Positions 44,450-53,127 are shown, numbered from the stretch's first letter. The stretch: 64,000 nt of DNA from Cohnella nanjingensis (GCF_014212125.1 NZ_JACJVP010000055.1:37411-101410); one strand, 5' to 3'. Program-made: numbers and translations. The notes: a model not told the origin generated them from the sequence alone.

Positions 44450-45246
44450 TGAGGAGACTCTGGATCGGTCTGACCGTCGTCGTCTTCGGATTGTTACTGA
44501 TCATTCCGTTGTTCCGGATCGCCCAGGGCGCGTTCGACAGCGGCTGGTCCGGCTTCTGGCACGGCTTGACGCGGCCCGAAGCGCTCCATGCGCTGCTCAT
44601 GACCGGCATTATCGCCGTCGTCGTGACGATCGTGAACGCGTTCTTCGGCGTCATGCTCTCGCTGTACCTCGTTCGCGCCACCTGGCTGGGCCGAAAGCTG
44701 AAGCGCTTGATGAACAGCATCGTGGACCTTCCGTTCGCCGTCTCGCCCGTCATCGGGGGGCTCATGATCGTCCTCCTGATGGGCCCGGATACGGCGCTCG
44801 GCGCGCTGTTGGGCAGGGCGGGCATCGACATCGTCTACGCGCTTCCGGGCATGGTCGTCGCGACGCTGTTCGTCACGTTTCCGCTGGTCGTACGCGAAGT
44901 GATACCGGTCCTTCAGGAGATCGGCAGCCAGCAGGAAGAAGCGGCGCACATGATGGGCGCTTACGCTTGGACGACGTTCTGGCGGGTAACCTGGCCTTCG
45001 ATCCGGTGGAGCGTCGTCTACGGCGTCGTGCTGACGGTCGCGCGCTGTCTCGGCGAGTTCGGCGCGGTGCTCGTCGTCTCGGGCAATATTCTGTTCAAGA
45101 CGCAGACGGCCACCACTTTGGTGTATCAAGACGTGGAGAACTTCAATCTAACGGCGGCGAATGCGGTCGCGCTCGCGCTGGCGGCCGGTTCCGTCCTGCT
45201 GCTGCTATTCATGGAATGGGCCAAATCCCGAAAGGAAGTGCATTGA
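44446..45246 (+). CDS. cysW: Sulfate ABC transporter permease CysW
   Basis: 266 residues, six helices. SIVDLPFAVSPVIGGLMIV and the coupling motif QQEEAAHMMGAYAWTTFWRV mark it as CysW, and LGEFGAVLVVSGNI is typical. The start overlaps the cysT stop, and cysA begins one base after its stop. It is the partner channel subunit. Confidence 0.95.
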   Translation: MMRRLWIGLTVVVFGLLLIIPLFRIAQGAFDSGWSGFWHGLTRPEALHALLMTGIIAVVVTIVNAFFGVMLSLYLVRATWLGRKLKRLMNSIVDLPFAVSPVIGGLMIVLLMGPDTALGALLGRAGIDIVYALPGMVVATLFVTFPLVVREVIPVLQEIGSQQEEAAHMMGAYAWTTFWRVTWPSIRWSVVYGVVLTVARCLGEFGAVLVVSGNILFKTQTATTLVYQDVENFNLTAANAVALALAAGSVLLLLFMEWAKSRKEVH

Positions 45247-45247
45247 T

Positions 45248-46312
45248 ATGCATGTAGAAGTACGGGGATTGAACAAGAAGTTCGGGACTTTTCAAGCGGT
45301 GAAGGACGTGGAATTCAGCATCGCCAAAGGACAGCTGATCGGCCTCCTCGGCCCGAGCGGCGGCGGCAAGACTTCGATCCTGCGCATGCTGGCGGGGCTG
45401 GAGACGCCGGACGAAGGGGATATCGTCTTCCATGGCCAACGGGTGAACGACCTGCCGCCGCAGGAACGCGGGATCGGCTTCGTCTTTCAGAACTATGCGC
45501 TCTTCAAGCATATGACGGTCGCCGAGAACATCGCCTTCGGGCTCGAAGTGAAGAAGTGGCCGAAGGCCAAGGTGAAGGAGCGCGTCGCCGAGCTGGTCGA
45601 ACTGACGGGGCTGAAGGGGTTCGAGAGCCGCTATCCGCATCAGCTGTCTGGCGGACAGCGCCAGCGCGTCGCCTTCGCCCGCGCCTTGGCGCCCGAGCCG
45701 CAGCTGCTGCTGCTCGACGAGCCGTTCGCGGCCATCGACGCCAAGATCCGTCACGAGCTGCGTTCTTGGCTGCGGGAGATGATCGACCGGCTGGGCATCA
45801 CTTCGATCTTCGTCACCCATGACCAGGACGAAGCGATCGAAGTGGCCGACGAGATTATGATCATCAACCAAGGGCGCCTGGAGCAGAAGGGCTCACCGTG
45901 GGAGATCTACAAGGATCCGCAGACGCCGTTCGTCGCCGGGTTCATCGGCGAATCGACGATCGTCGAGGACATCGCGTCGCTGCGCGGGTTCGCCGATGCG
46001 GCCATTTGGCCGGGAACCAAGGGCCTCATTCGTCCGGAATATATCGAGATCGGCAAGGAGAGCGAATTCTCGCTGCTGTCGGCGACGGAGGCGGGCAAGG
46101 TCAAGCATATCCATTTCCGCGGCAGCGAATGGCTGGTCGAAGTAGCGGTCGGCGGGATCAAGCTCGTCACTTACCGTTCGCTGGAGAAGGAAGTGCTGCA
46201 TCCGGGCGACGCCGTGCAAGTCCTCGTCCACCGGGCGTACCTGTTCAACGACAACGACAGCTGGGTCATGGAGAACAAGCTGAAGGAAGATCCCATGCCG
46301 GTTCATATTTGA
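45248..46312 (+). CDS. cysA: Sulfate/thiosulfate ABC transporter ATP-binding protein CysA
   Basis: 354 residues. Walker A LLGPSGGGKTSILRML, Q-loop QNYALFKHM, signature LSGGQRQRVAFARALA, Walker B LLLLDEPFAAID and switch His in FVTHDQDEA. The C-terminal third is a TOBE-like regulatory domain (LIRPEYIEIG). ATG 45248 is used although the frame extends upstream into cysW, because the ABC domain begins there (MHVEVRGLNKKFG) and GGAAGTG lies before it. Confidence 0.95.
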   Translation: MHVEVRGLNKKFGTFQAVKDVEFSIAKGQLIGLLGPSGGGKTSILRMLAGLETPDEGDIVFHGQRVNDLPPQERGIGFVFQNYALFKHMTVAENIAFGLEVKKWPKAKVKERVAELVELTGLKGFESRYPHQLSGGQRQRVAFARALAPEPQLLLLDEPFAAIDAKIRHELRSWLREMIDRLGITSIFVTHDQDEAIEVADEIMIINQGRLEQKGSPWEIYKDPQTPFVAGFIGESTIVEDIASLRGFADAAIWPGTKGLIRPEYIEIGKESEFSLLSATEAGKVKHIHFRGSEWLVEVAVGGIKLVTYRSLEKEVLHPGDAVQVLVHRAYLFNDNDSWVMENKLKEDPMPVHI

Positions 46313-46319
46313 CGGATGG

Positions 46320-46342
46320 CGGCAGTCCGGGCCGGACTGCCG
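46320..46342 (+). terminator. Hairpin between cysA and sbp, possible attenuator
   Basis: CGGCAGTCCG pairs perfectly with CGGACTGCCG, followed only by TTCCTGTT, so termination would be partial. It could let the binding-protein gene be expressed at a different level. Confidence 0.5.
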
Positions 46343-46388
46343 TTCCTGTTGACGTATCAGAAAAGGATAAGTTTCACCCCTCCTTTGC

Positions 46389-46415
46389 CGATACGTCTCC
46401 GATAAAAACGTATCG
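46389..46415. promoter_or_regulatory. Inverted repeat upstream of sbp
   Basis: CGATACGT and ACGTATCG flank an 11-base gap, 67 bases before the sbp start. It could be an operator or an RNA hairpin in the leader; I cannot match it to a known riboswitch. Confidence 0.35.
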
Positions 46416-46481
46416 CCCTCTTCTAAGGAGTCGGCGAAGCCGTGGCGGGAGCCTTCAAAGGCACCGATAGGAGGACCGTAC

Positions 46482-47579
46482 ATGTCGAATAGCAGCAAAG
46501 GATCCAGGCCGGGCGTCCGCGCCGGTCTGCGCGGCGTCGCCGTCTGGGCGGCGCTGGCGGCTCTGCTTGCCGGATGCGGCGGGGGCGGCGCGGCGAAGCC
46601 TGCTGCCGAGGGCGCGTCGCCGGCCGCCGCGGCCGACGGCAAGAGCGTGACGCTCGTCGTCGGCGCTTATTCGGTCGCCAAGGACGCCCTGCAGGAGATC
46701 ATGCCGGCCTTCCGCAAGGAATGGCAGGCGAAGACCGGGCAGGACGTCCGGTTCCAGGAATCGTACGAAGCGTCCGGTACCCAGGCGCGCTCGATCGTCG
46801 GCGGCTTCGAGGCGGACGTGGCCGTACTGTCGCTGGAAGGCGATATGGACAAGATCGTCAAGGCCGGGCTCATGCAGAGCGGCTGGAAGCAGGGCGCGGA
46901 CGGGGGCATGATCACGCGCTCCATCGTCGCCATGGGGACGCGGAAGGGGAATCCGCTGGGGATTAAGGACTTCGAAGATCTGACGAAGCCCGGAGTCAAG
47001 GTGCTGTATCCGAATCCGCAGGTGTCCGGAGGCGCGCAGTGGGACATCAACGCGATCTACGGCGCCGGCTTGAAGCGGTCCGAGGAAGAGACGGGGACCA
47101 AGGATCCGGAAGCGGCCAAGCGCTTCCTCGCCGCCGTCCACCGCAACATCGAATCGATGGACAAGAGCGGCCGCGCTTCGATGGCGGCCTTCGAATACGG
47201 CGTCGGGGACGTCATCGTCACCTACGAGAACGAGATCTTGGCCAGACAGGCGCAAGGCGTCGACTACGAGATCGTTCGTCCGGCGCGTACGATCCTCATT
47301 GAGAATCCGGCCGCGGTCGTGGATCGGAACGCCGACGCGCATGGCGTGCGCAAGGCCGCGGATGCTTTCGTCGCCTATCTCCACGGCGAAGCCGCCCAAG
47401 AGATCTTGGCGCGGCACGGATTCCGGCCGGTTGCGCCCGAGGCGGCGGCCCGGTGGGCGAACCGGTTCCCCGAGCCGGCCGACCTGTTCGACATCGGCTA
47501 TCTGGGCGGATGGACGGAGGTCAAGAACACGCTCTATTCGAAGCGCGGCATCTGGTATCAGGTGTTGGCGGGGAAGTAG
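46482..47579 (+). CDS. sbp: Sulfate-binding lipoprotein (Sbp/CysP-like)
   Basis: 365 residues. Lipobox LLAGC within the first 35 residues, then VTLVVGAYSVAKDALQEIM and the sulfate-binding pattern FQESYEASGTQARSIVGGFE, with NPQVSGGAQWDINAIYG and GDVIVTYENEILARQ. It captures sulfate outside the membrane for CysTWA. Here the binding-protein gene comes last in the cluster, after a 169-base gap with two hairpins, rather than first. TAGGAGG lies about 10 bases before the ATG. Confidence 0.94.
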   Translation: MSNSSKGSRPGVRAGLRGVAVWAALAALLAGCGGGGAAKPAAEGASPAAAADGKSVTLVVGAYSVAKDALQEIMPAFRKEWQAKTGQDVRFQESYEASGTQARSIVGGFEADVAVLSLEGDMDKIVKAGLMQSGWKQGADGGMITRSIVAMGTRKGNPLGIKDFEDLTKPGVKVLYPNPQVSGGAQWDINAIYGAGLKRSEEETGTKDPEAAKRFLAAVHRNIESMDKSGRASMAAFEYGVGDVIVTYENEILARQAQGVDYEIVRPARTILIENPAAVVDRNADAHGVRKAADAFVAYLHGEAAQEILARHGFRPVAPEAAARWANRFPEPADLFDIGYLGGWTEVKNTLYSKRGIWYQVLAGK

Positions 47580-47618
47580 AATAGGGAGCGCAGATTTACA
47601 GGGCAGAAGGGATGAACC

Positions 47619-47664
47619 AAAAAGCGGGCGATCGGGGATGGATGTCCCTGATCGCCCGCTTTTT
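47619..47664. terminator. Bidirectional terminator between sbp and a small minus-strand gene
   Basis: AAAAAGCGGGCGATCGGGGA pairs with TCCCTGATCGCCCGCTTTTT, with A and T tracts on opposite sides, in a convergent gap. Confidence 0.92.
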
Positions 47665-47673
47665 GGCGTGGCG

Positions 47674-47802
47674 TTATTTATCCTTCTTCGTCTCTTTAGG
47701 CTTGTCCGCGGCGCTGCGCTTGTGGACCCAGATGAGAATCGAGATCATGACGACGAACGAGACGATCCAGTAACCTCTGGGGACCCAATCGGGCACCAGC
47801 AT
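47674..47802 (-). CDS. Small single-helix membrane protein (42 aa)
   Basis: Begins MLVPDWVPRGYWIVSFVV and has one hydrophobic helix (about residues 11-26), followed by a Lys-rich tail (KPKETKKDK). A perfect AAGGAGGT lies 7 bases before ATG 47802, and a promoter is placed correctly upstream (TATAAT at 47844-47839). The terminator begins about 10 bases after the stop. These signals, not homology, support it as a real gene. Divergent from the XRE regulator. Function unknown. Confidence 0.75.
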   Translation of the reverse strand: MLVPDWVPRGYWIVSFVVMISILIWVHKRSAADKPKETKKDK

Positions 47803-47838
47803 CCGGTCAACCTCCTTGAAGAAAGTTCAATTTTCTTC

Positions 47839-47869
47839 ATTATAACTTGAATAAAGATCAGTTTTCAAG
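47839..47869 (-). promoter_or_regulatory. Promoter of the small membrane protein with a CTTGAA/TTCAAG operator
   Basis: On the minus strand TTGAAA (47868-47863) and TATAAT (47844-47839) are spaced by 18 bases. The inverted repeat CTTGAA-N12-TTCAAG (47846-47869) lies across the spacer and -35, so a bound repressor would block it. The adjacent divergent XRE protein is the obvious candidate. Confidence 0.45.
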
Positions 47870-47947
47870 CCCATATTTGAAGTATCGTCAAGTCGATTTT
47901 GGAGCGTCGGCAAATCTCTTATACTGGAGCAAAAAAGAGGTGGGCCG

Positions 47948-48298
47948 GTGACGTTCGGCAAACGGCTGAAGCAAGCGCGCAACGACAAACAGATGACGCA
48001 GAATGAAGTCGCCGGCGCGTTGGGGCTTGATTTTACGACGATATCCAAGTATGAGAACAATAAATCGCAGCCGGATAACGAGACGCTCCGCGAGCTCGCC
48101 GGCATGTACGAAGTGTCGCTCGATTGGCTGTTGACGGGCGAGGAGAAGCCGGAAGAAGCGCCGAATCATATCCGCGTGAACGGCGAGGAAGAGACGCTCA
48201 CGGAAGAAGAAGCAATGTATCTGCAGGATAGCCTGGAGATGTACCGGCTGCTGAAGGAAAAGCGCAAGCGCGAGCAGACGCTGGGGGAGAGCGAGTGA
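47948..48298 (+). CDS. XRE-family transcriptional regulator
   Basis: 116 residues. The Cro/CI helix-turn-helix occupies residues 1-~65 (GKRLKQARNDKQMTQNEVAG; FTTISKYENNKSQPDNETL; YEVSLDWLLTGE), followed by an acidic, helical tail (EETLTEEEAMYLQDSLEMYR). GTG 47948 has AGAGGTGGG about 4-10 bases upstream. It may control itself and the divergent small membrane protein through the inverted repeat at 47846-47869. Confidence 0.9.
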   Translation: MTFGKRLKQARNDKQMTQNEVAGALGLDFTTISKYENNKSQPDNETLRELAGMYEVSLDWLLTGEEKPEEAPNHIRVNGEEETLTEEEAMYLQDSLEMYRLLKEKRKREQTLGESE

Positions 48299-48394
48299 AC
48301 GGGAGCGGCGGCGCGATGGCGCAAGCATAAAGGCTTGAACGTTCCATCATCGATATGCTAAGCTGATTGGACAAGAATCGTCGGGGGTGCTTAG

Positions 48395-48628
48395 GTGGAA
48401 GAATGGCTTAGGCAAGTCGTGGACAAACTCAATGACATCGGCCGAGAGATTCGCGATTTCAAGTCGGAGACGCATGCGAAACTTGACCGGATCGAAAGCA
48501 AAATGGATGCCGTTTACGAGCAAGTCGCGTCTAACACCGAGTTTCAATCCCAGTATAACGAAATATCCACAACGATAGAGGAACATACGACAGACCTACG
48601 CATCCTCAAGAAACTGGTTGCCAAGTAA
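48395..48628 (+). CDS. Small coiled-coil protein (77 aa), unknown function
   Basis: Charged, alpha-helical protein with heptad-like spacing of hydrophobic residues (LNDIGREIRDFKSETHAKLD, then RIESKMDAVYEQV), and a second helical part at the end. No membrane segment or signal. GTG 48395 follows GGGGGTGC. It is flanked by the XRE gene and a terminator. I do not recognise a function; phage-like or mobile-element small helical proteins have similar composition. Confidence 0.65.
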   Translation: MEEWLRQVVDKLNDIGREIRDFKSETHAKLDRIESKMDAVYEQVASNTEFQSQYNEISTTIEEHTTDLRILKKLVAK

Positions 48629-48690
48629 TATTTAAGGCCAAATGAGAACAGGTTCCTCGACCTCGATGCGATGACGTCCGAGGCCCGAAA

Positions 48691-48730
48691 AAGAAGAAGC
48701 GCCGCCCCATCGACGGGCGGCGCTTCTTCT
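48691..48730. terminator. Bidirectional terminator between the coiled-coil gene and the HAD gene
   Basis: AGAAGAAGCGCCGCCC pairs with GGGCGGCGCTTCTTCT around a short loop, in a convergent gap. Confidence 0.88.
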
Positions 48731-48739
48731 ATATACCCC

Positions 48740-49543
48740 TTAGACGTTCAGCACAAACTTCTCGATGACGTGCTTGACGCCGTCTTCATTGTTGCTCAGC
48801 GTCACGAAGTCCGCGATCTCGCGCAGCGCCGGAACCGCGTTGGCCATCGCTACGCCCAAGCCGGCGGCTTCGATCATCTCTCGGTCGTTCCAAGCATCGC
48901 CGATGGCGATCGTCTCTTCGAGCGGGAAGCCGAAGTGCCCGGCCAGGAAGCGGAGCGCGTGTCCCTTGGTTCCTTCCCGGTGCATGAACTCCAGATAGTT
49001 CGGTTTGGACTTGGTGATGTGGACGCCTTCTCCCAGCAAGGCATGCAGCTCCGGCGCGATCTCGTCGAGCTTGGCCGGCTCGTCGATGATGATCAGCTTC
49101 GTATGGTTGCCAGAGGGCAGCCGATCCAGCTCCGGCTCTACGATATAGGGAATGTTCGACTGCTTGGCATAAGCGGCCAGCTTGTCGCCGTTGTCGAAGC
49201 TGTAGAGCCGGTCGTCGATGTACGTTTGCAGATGCAAGCCGCGCGTCCGGGTGTAGGCGTACAGCTTCCGGACGGCTTCCGGCGGAACCGAACGCTCGTA
49301 GAGCACTTGCTCGTCCAGCAGGTTGCGGATCAGCGAGCCTTGATAGGTGATGATCGGGACATTGAGGCTGATCTGGCGGGCCGTCTGCTGCGCCGAAGCG
49401 AACATGCGTCCCGTCGCGATCGTGATATGCACGCCCTGCGCGATCGCCGCTTCCAGCGCCCGACGGGTGCCCTCCGTCACGACGAGCTCGTCGTTCAGCA
49501 GCGTGTCGTCCATATCGATGGCAATCAAGCGGTATTTCGTCAT
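48740..49543 (-). CDS. Cof-type HAD-IIB family phosphatase
   Basis: 267 residues. HAD motif I is IAIDMDDTLLND with the nucleophile Asp, motif II is ITIATGR, motif III is the Lys in GTKGHALRFL, and motif IV is GDAWNDREMIEAAG. The C2-type cap lies between motifs II and III. Members dephosphorylate sugar phosphates, FMN or related metabolites; specificity is not readable here. Similar to YidA and the YwpJ/YcsE group. Confidence 0.93.
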   Translation of the reverse strand: MTKYRLIAIDMDDTLLNDELVVTEGTRRALEAAIAQGVHITIATGRMFASAQQTARQISLNVPIITYQGSLIRNLLDEQVLYERSVPPEAVRKLYAYTRTRGLHLQTYIDDRLYSFDNGDKLAAYAKQSNIPYIVEPELDRLPSGNHTKLIIIDEPAKLDEIAPELHALLGEGVHITKSKPNYLEFMHREGTKGHALRFLAGHFGFPLEETIAIGDAWNDREMIEAAGLGVAMANAVPALREIADFVTLSNNEDGVKHVIEKFVLNV

Positions 49544-49691
49544 AGGTTCTCTCTACTCCCTCACTCCGCCGGTTTACGGGTTTATTCCCCGATTTTAACG
49601 CATAGCGCATCCTGTCGACAACAGGAGGGGACCTTATCCGCAGGAGAGGCGGGTCTCCCGCCGGAAACTGCGAGAAATTCAATCACAATAG

Positions 49692-49721
49692 TTTACTTTA
49701 TAAAATATAGTATGTTACAAT
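49692..49721 (+). promoter_or_regulatory. Putative promoter for the nitroreductase-family gene
   Basis: TTTACT at 49692-49697, an 18-base AT-rich spacer, TACAAT at 49716-49721, 44 bases before the start codon. Confidence 0.5.
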
Positions 49722-49765
49722 ACCATAGAAAACATAAATATATACGTACCCTGGAGGGAAATCGA

Positions 49766-50365
49766 ATGTCGAAAGAGTTTCTGACCGCCGTTGAAGATCG
49801 TCGCACCGTCTATGCGCTTGGCAAGAAAGCCGTCGTCTCCGATGCGCGCATCTCGGAGATTGTGGAGTTCGCCGTCAAGCATTCCCCTTCTTCGTTCAAC
49901 TCCCAAAGCGCGCGCGTCGTCGTGCTGCTGGACGAACAACACGATAAATTCTGGGATCTAACTAAAAGCACGCTGAAGGCGATGGTCTCCGAAGAGCAAT
50001 GGGTCTCCACCGAACAACGCCTGGACGGCTTCAAAGCCGGCTACGGCTCCGTGCTCTTCTTCGAAGACGCATCGGTCGTCGAAGGCCTTCAGAATGCCTT
50101 CCCTTCCTATAAAGACAACTTCCCGATCTGGTCCGGCCATTCTTCGGGCATGCTCCAATTCGTGGTCTGGACGGCGCTCGAAGCCGAGGGCTTCGGCGCA
50201 TCGCTGCAGCACTACAACCCGCTGGTGGACGGCTTCGTCCAGAAGGAATGGAACGTCCCGGCCAACTGGAAGCTGCAAGCGCAGCTGGTGTTCGGCGAGC
50301 CGGTAGCGGCTGCGGGCGCGAAGGAATTCCAACCGGTGTCCGACCGGGTCAAAGTATACAACTAA
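49766..50365 (+). CDS. Nitroreductase-family flavoprotein (YdgI/HBN1-like)
   Basis: 199 residues. FMN-binding pattern: VEDRRTVYALGKKAVVSDAR near the start, the SPSSFNSQSARVVVLLDEQH segment, and EAEGFGASLQHYNPLVD near the C-terminus. Members reduce nitro-compounds and quinones with NAD(P)H and FMN, often induced by electrophiles. TGGAGGG lies about 7-9 bases before ATG 49766. It is a single-gene unit with a promoter and terminator. Confidence 0.92.
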   Translation: MSKEFLTAVEDRRTVYALGKKAVVSDARISEIVEFAVKHSPSSFNSQSARVVVLLDEQHDKFWDLTKSTLKAMVSEEQWVSTEQRLDGFKAGYGSVLFFEDASVVEGLQNAFPSYKDNFPIWSGHSSGMLQFVVWTALEAEGFGASLQHYNPLVDGFVQKEWNVPANWKLQAQLVFGEPVAAAGAKEFQPVSDRVKVYN

Positions 50366-50385
50366 GTTCGTCCGCATCCACGGGG

Positions 50386-50431
50386 GAGCGACGCCTGCCG
50401 GCAGCATGAAGCCGGCGGCGCCGCTCTTTTT
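50386..50431 (+). terminator. Terminator after the nitroreductase-family gene
   Basis: GAGCGACGCCTGCCGG pairs, with small bulges, with CCGGCGGCGCCGCTC, then TTTTT. Confidence 0.75.
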
Positions 50432-50586
50432 GGTTTGGCGCCGCGCCCATCCCCTTCCCGATATCGGTCATCCCGCAACCTTCCAAGCTTTGGAATCGTC
50501 TTTGTATGCAAAGAGGGATATCGCGACGATTCGCCCGGGCGACGTTACCGGGGACGGACGCAGCGATCAAAGAGGGAGGAATACCG

Positions 50587-51642
50587 ATGACTTCTCATTC
50601 GAATTCCAAGAAACGCAAAGCGATCGCGGGCATGGCCGCCATGCTGGCCTTGTCCGCCGTATTGGCCGGATGCGGCAAGTCCGGGTCCGGCGGGGAAGCG
50701 GGGGCATCGCCTTCGGATTCGGTCCCCGCCGCGACGGCGCCGGCCAGTCCGTCGGGATCGGCTTCGCAGACGCCGAACGAAGATCAAGACGCGGCCCTGA
50801 TCAAGGCATTCCGGGACAAGGCCAAGGGCGATACCGGCGCGGACGCCTTGAACAAGGAATTGGACGCCGCGCTCGCGGCGGCTCGGCAGCCGGAGACGGG
50901 CGATGCTCTGCTGCGGGAGATGTTCGCCTTCTATGAGCGAGACCTGCCGAACGCCGAGAAGAAGTTCGAGGCCGAGAACGTGCAGAAAGGTCTAATGAAG
51001 GCGAAATGGCCGATCACCGCGGACAACGCGGCCGAGATCAAGGACGAGACTGCCAAGGCCTTGGTCGACAAGTCGCTGGCGGGCGGCTACAAGCTCGAAC
51101 AGGCGGAAGGCTTTATTTTCCCCGTGGTGGACTACGGGAAGCTGAAGCGGGCCGACGCGAAGGTCACGCCGGAGATGAAGGACTTCGTGGCGCTCTACGC
51201 CATGGAATCCGACAACAAGACGGCCGCCGACGCGGGCCTCGTCATCGAATGGACGGAGCTGGCTTCGCGGACGATCGCTGCGGAGAACTACATCAAGACG
51301 TATCCGACGTCGGCTCTGCGCGAAAAGGCGGAGCAGCGCTATATGATGTATCTGAACGATCTGCTCATCGGGCTGAACAACACGCCGATCTTCGACTTCG
51401 ATACGCTGAAGCTGGATCCGAAGGTGAAGGAAGTGTACACGAAGACGATCCAGGCGAATCCGGATACCGTCACGGCAAAGATGACGCAGCAACTGCTCGA
51501 CATCCTCGCGAAGACGAACGGCACCGTATTCAAGAAAGGCAAGGACGGGGCGCAGATCGATATTCCGGAGGTCAAGGCGTTCCGCGACGGGCTGGAGAAA
51601 AACGCGCTGGACGCGATGGATCAAGCCAATCCGGATAAGTAA
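50587..51642 (+). CDS. Lipoprotein of unknown function
   Basis: 351 residues. N-terminal lipoprotein signal (KKRKAIAGMAAMLALSAVLA then GC) with the lipidated Cys in LAGCGKSG, a Ser/Pro/Ala-rich linker to about residue 70, then a mostly helical, Lys/Asp-rich domain with no motif I recognise. GGGAGGAA lies 6-8 bases before ATG 50587, which is preferred to an in-frame start 27 codons upstream. Alone between the nitroreductase and GH1 genes. Confidence 0.82.
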   Translation: MTSHSNSKKRKAIAGMAAMLALSAVLAGCGKSGSGGEAGASPSDSVPAATAPASPSGSASQTPNEDQDAALIKAFRDKAKGDTGADALNKELDAALAAARQPETGDALLREMFAFYERDLPNAEKKFEAENVQKGLMKAKWPITADNAAEIKDETAKALVDKSLAGGYKLEQAEGFIFPVVDYGKLKRADAKVTPEMKDFVALYAMESDNKTAADAGLVIEWTELASRTIAAENYIKTYPTSALREKAEQRYMMYLNDLLIGLNNTPIFDFDTLKLDPKVKEVYTKTIQANPDTVTAKMTQQLLDILAKTNGTVFKKGKDGAQIDIPEVKAFRDGLEKNALDAMDQANPDK

Positions 51643-51702
51643 AGGCCAATATCGCACACAATAATCCGCGCCGACGCCATGATTTATCGTTTAAAATAGA
51701 CA

Positions 51703-51718
51703 TGGAAAACGTTTTACA
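51703..51718. promoter_or_regulatory. LacI/CcpA-type operator before the GH1 gene
   Basis: TGGAAAACGTTTTACA is a near-perfect palindrome around CG, the usual shape of LacI-family operators and close to the CcpA cre consensus. It ends 40 bases before the TTG start and suggests sugar-responsive control. Confidence 0.55.
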
Positions 51719-51757
51719 TGACACGCGCGAGATGATTCGGGTGCGGAGGGATTCTCT

Positions 51758-53104
51758 TTGGCCAACATTCAATTTCCGCAAGACTTCGTATGGGGGACGG
51801 CGACCGCCTCTTATCAGATCGAAGGCGCCTATCAGGAGGACGGACGAGGACTGTCCATCTGGGACACGTTCTCGCATACGCCCGGCAACGTATTCAACGG
51901 GGACACGGGAGACGTCGCATGCGACAGCTACCATCGCTATGAGGAAGACATCGCGCTGCTCAAGCGGCTCGGCGTCAAAGCTTACCGCTTCTCGATCGCT
52001 TGGCCGCGCATCTACCCGCAAGGGACGGGCGAGCTGAACGAGAAAGGGCTCGACTACTACCGCCGCGTCGTCGACGCGCTGCTGGCCGCCGGCATCGAGC
52101 CTTGCGTGACGCTGTATCACTGGGATCTCCCGCAAGCGCTGCAGGACAAGGGCGGCTGGGCGAACCGCGATGCGATCGCGGCCTTCACGAACTACGCCGA
52201 GACGGTCTTCAAGGCGTTCGACGGCAAGATCAAGCAATGGATCACGTTCAACGAGACGTGGTGCGTCTCGTTCCTCTCGAACTACATCGGCGCCCACGCG
52301 CCCGGCAACCGGGATCTGCAGCTCGCCGTGACCATCGCGCACAACTGCATGGTCGCCCATGGCGAAGCCGTGAAGAAGTTCAGGGCGCTGGGCATCCAGG
52401 GCGAGATCGGCACGACGCACAACCTGTACTGGTTCGAGCCCTACACCACGAAGCCGGAAGACGTGGCGGCGGCGCGCCGCAACCGCGCCTACAACAACGA
52501 ATGGTTCATGGAACCGACGTTCAAGGGCACGTATCCGCCGTTCATGGTCGACTGGTTCCGCGCCAAAGGCGCGGAGGTGCCGATCGAGCCGGGCGACATG
52601 GAGACGATCGCGCAGCCGATCGACTTCATCGGGGTCAACTTCTACAGCGGCGGCTTCGGCCGTTATAAGAAGGACGAGGGTCTGTTCGACTGCGAGGAAG
52701 TGCAGGTCGGCTTCGACAAGACGTTCATGGACTGGAACGTCTATCCGGACGGACTGTACAAGGTGCTCTCCTGGGTCAAAGAGGAATACGGCGACGTGCC
52801 GATCTACATCACGGAGAACGGCGCCTGCTACGACGACGAGCTGACGGCCGACAACCGGGTGCACGACGCGCGGCGCGCCGACTACTACAAGAAGCACTTC
52901 ATCCAATGCCATCGCTTGATCGAGTCCGGCGTGCCGCTCAAAGGCTACTTCGCCTGGTCGCTGCTCGACAACTTCGAATGGGCGGAAGGCTACCGCAAGC
53001 GGTTCGGGATCGTCTACACGAACTACGAGACGCTAGAGCGCCATCCGAAGGACAGCTACTATTTCATCCAGCAAGTCATCAAGGACAACGGCTTCGAGGC
53101 GTAA
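51758..53104 (+). CDS. bglA: Beta-glucosidase, glycoside hydrolase family 1
   Basis: 448 residues, standard for GH1. N-terminal FPQDFVWGTATASYQIEGAY, acid/base Glu166 in TFNETW, nucleophile Glu353 in YITENGAC and LDNFEWAEGYRKRFG at the end. No signal peptide; it hydrolyses imported cellobiose or aryl-beta-glucosides in the cytoplasm. A simple glucosidase is more likely than a 6-phospho-enzyme because no PTS genes are near. It starts with TTG 51758 about 9 bases after GGAGGG. Confidence 0.95.
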   Translation: MANIQFPQDFVWGTATASYQIEGAYQEDGRGLSIWDTFSHTPGNVFNGDTGDVACDSYHRYEEDIALLKRLGVKAYRFSIAWPRIYPQGTGELNEKGLDYYRRVVDALLAAGIEPCVTLYHWDLPQALQDKGGWANRDAIAAFTNYAETVFKAFDGKIKQWITFNETWCVSFLSNYIGAHAPGNRDLQLAVTIAHNCMVAHGEAVKKFRALGIQGEIGTTHNLYWFEPYTTKPEDVAAARRNRAYNNEWFMEPTFKGTYPPFMVDWFRAKGAEVPIEPGDMETIAQPIDFIGVNFYSGGFGRYKKDEGLFDCEEVQVGFDKTFMDWNVYPDGLYKVLSWVKEEYGDVPIYITENGACYDDELTADNRVHDARRADYYKKHFIQCHRLIESGVPLKGYFAWSLLDNFEWAEGYRKRFGIVYTNYETLERHPKDSYYFIQQVIKDNGFEA

Positions 53105-53127
53105 TGCCCCGAAGGCCGGCAAGTCTC

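Noticed and set aside
46343..46481. SAM (S-box) or other sulfur riboswitch before sbp
   Set aside because: Only a simple inverted repeat is visible. I could not find the conserved S-box core or a terminator/antiterminator pair.
48671..49765. Plus-strand frame running into the nitroreductase gene
   Set aside because: It is antisense to the HAD phosphatase and merely joins the nitroreductase frame. The real start is ATG 49766 after TGGAGGG.
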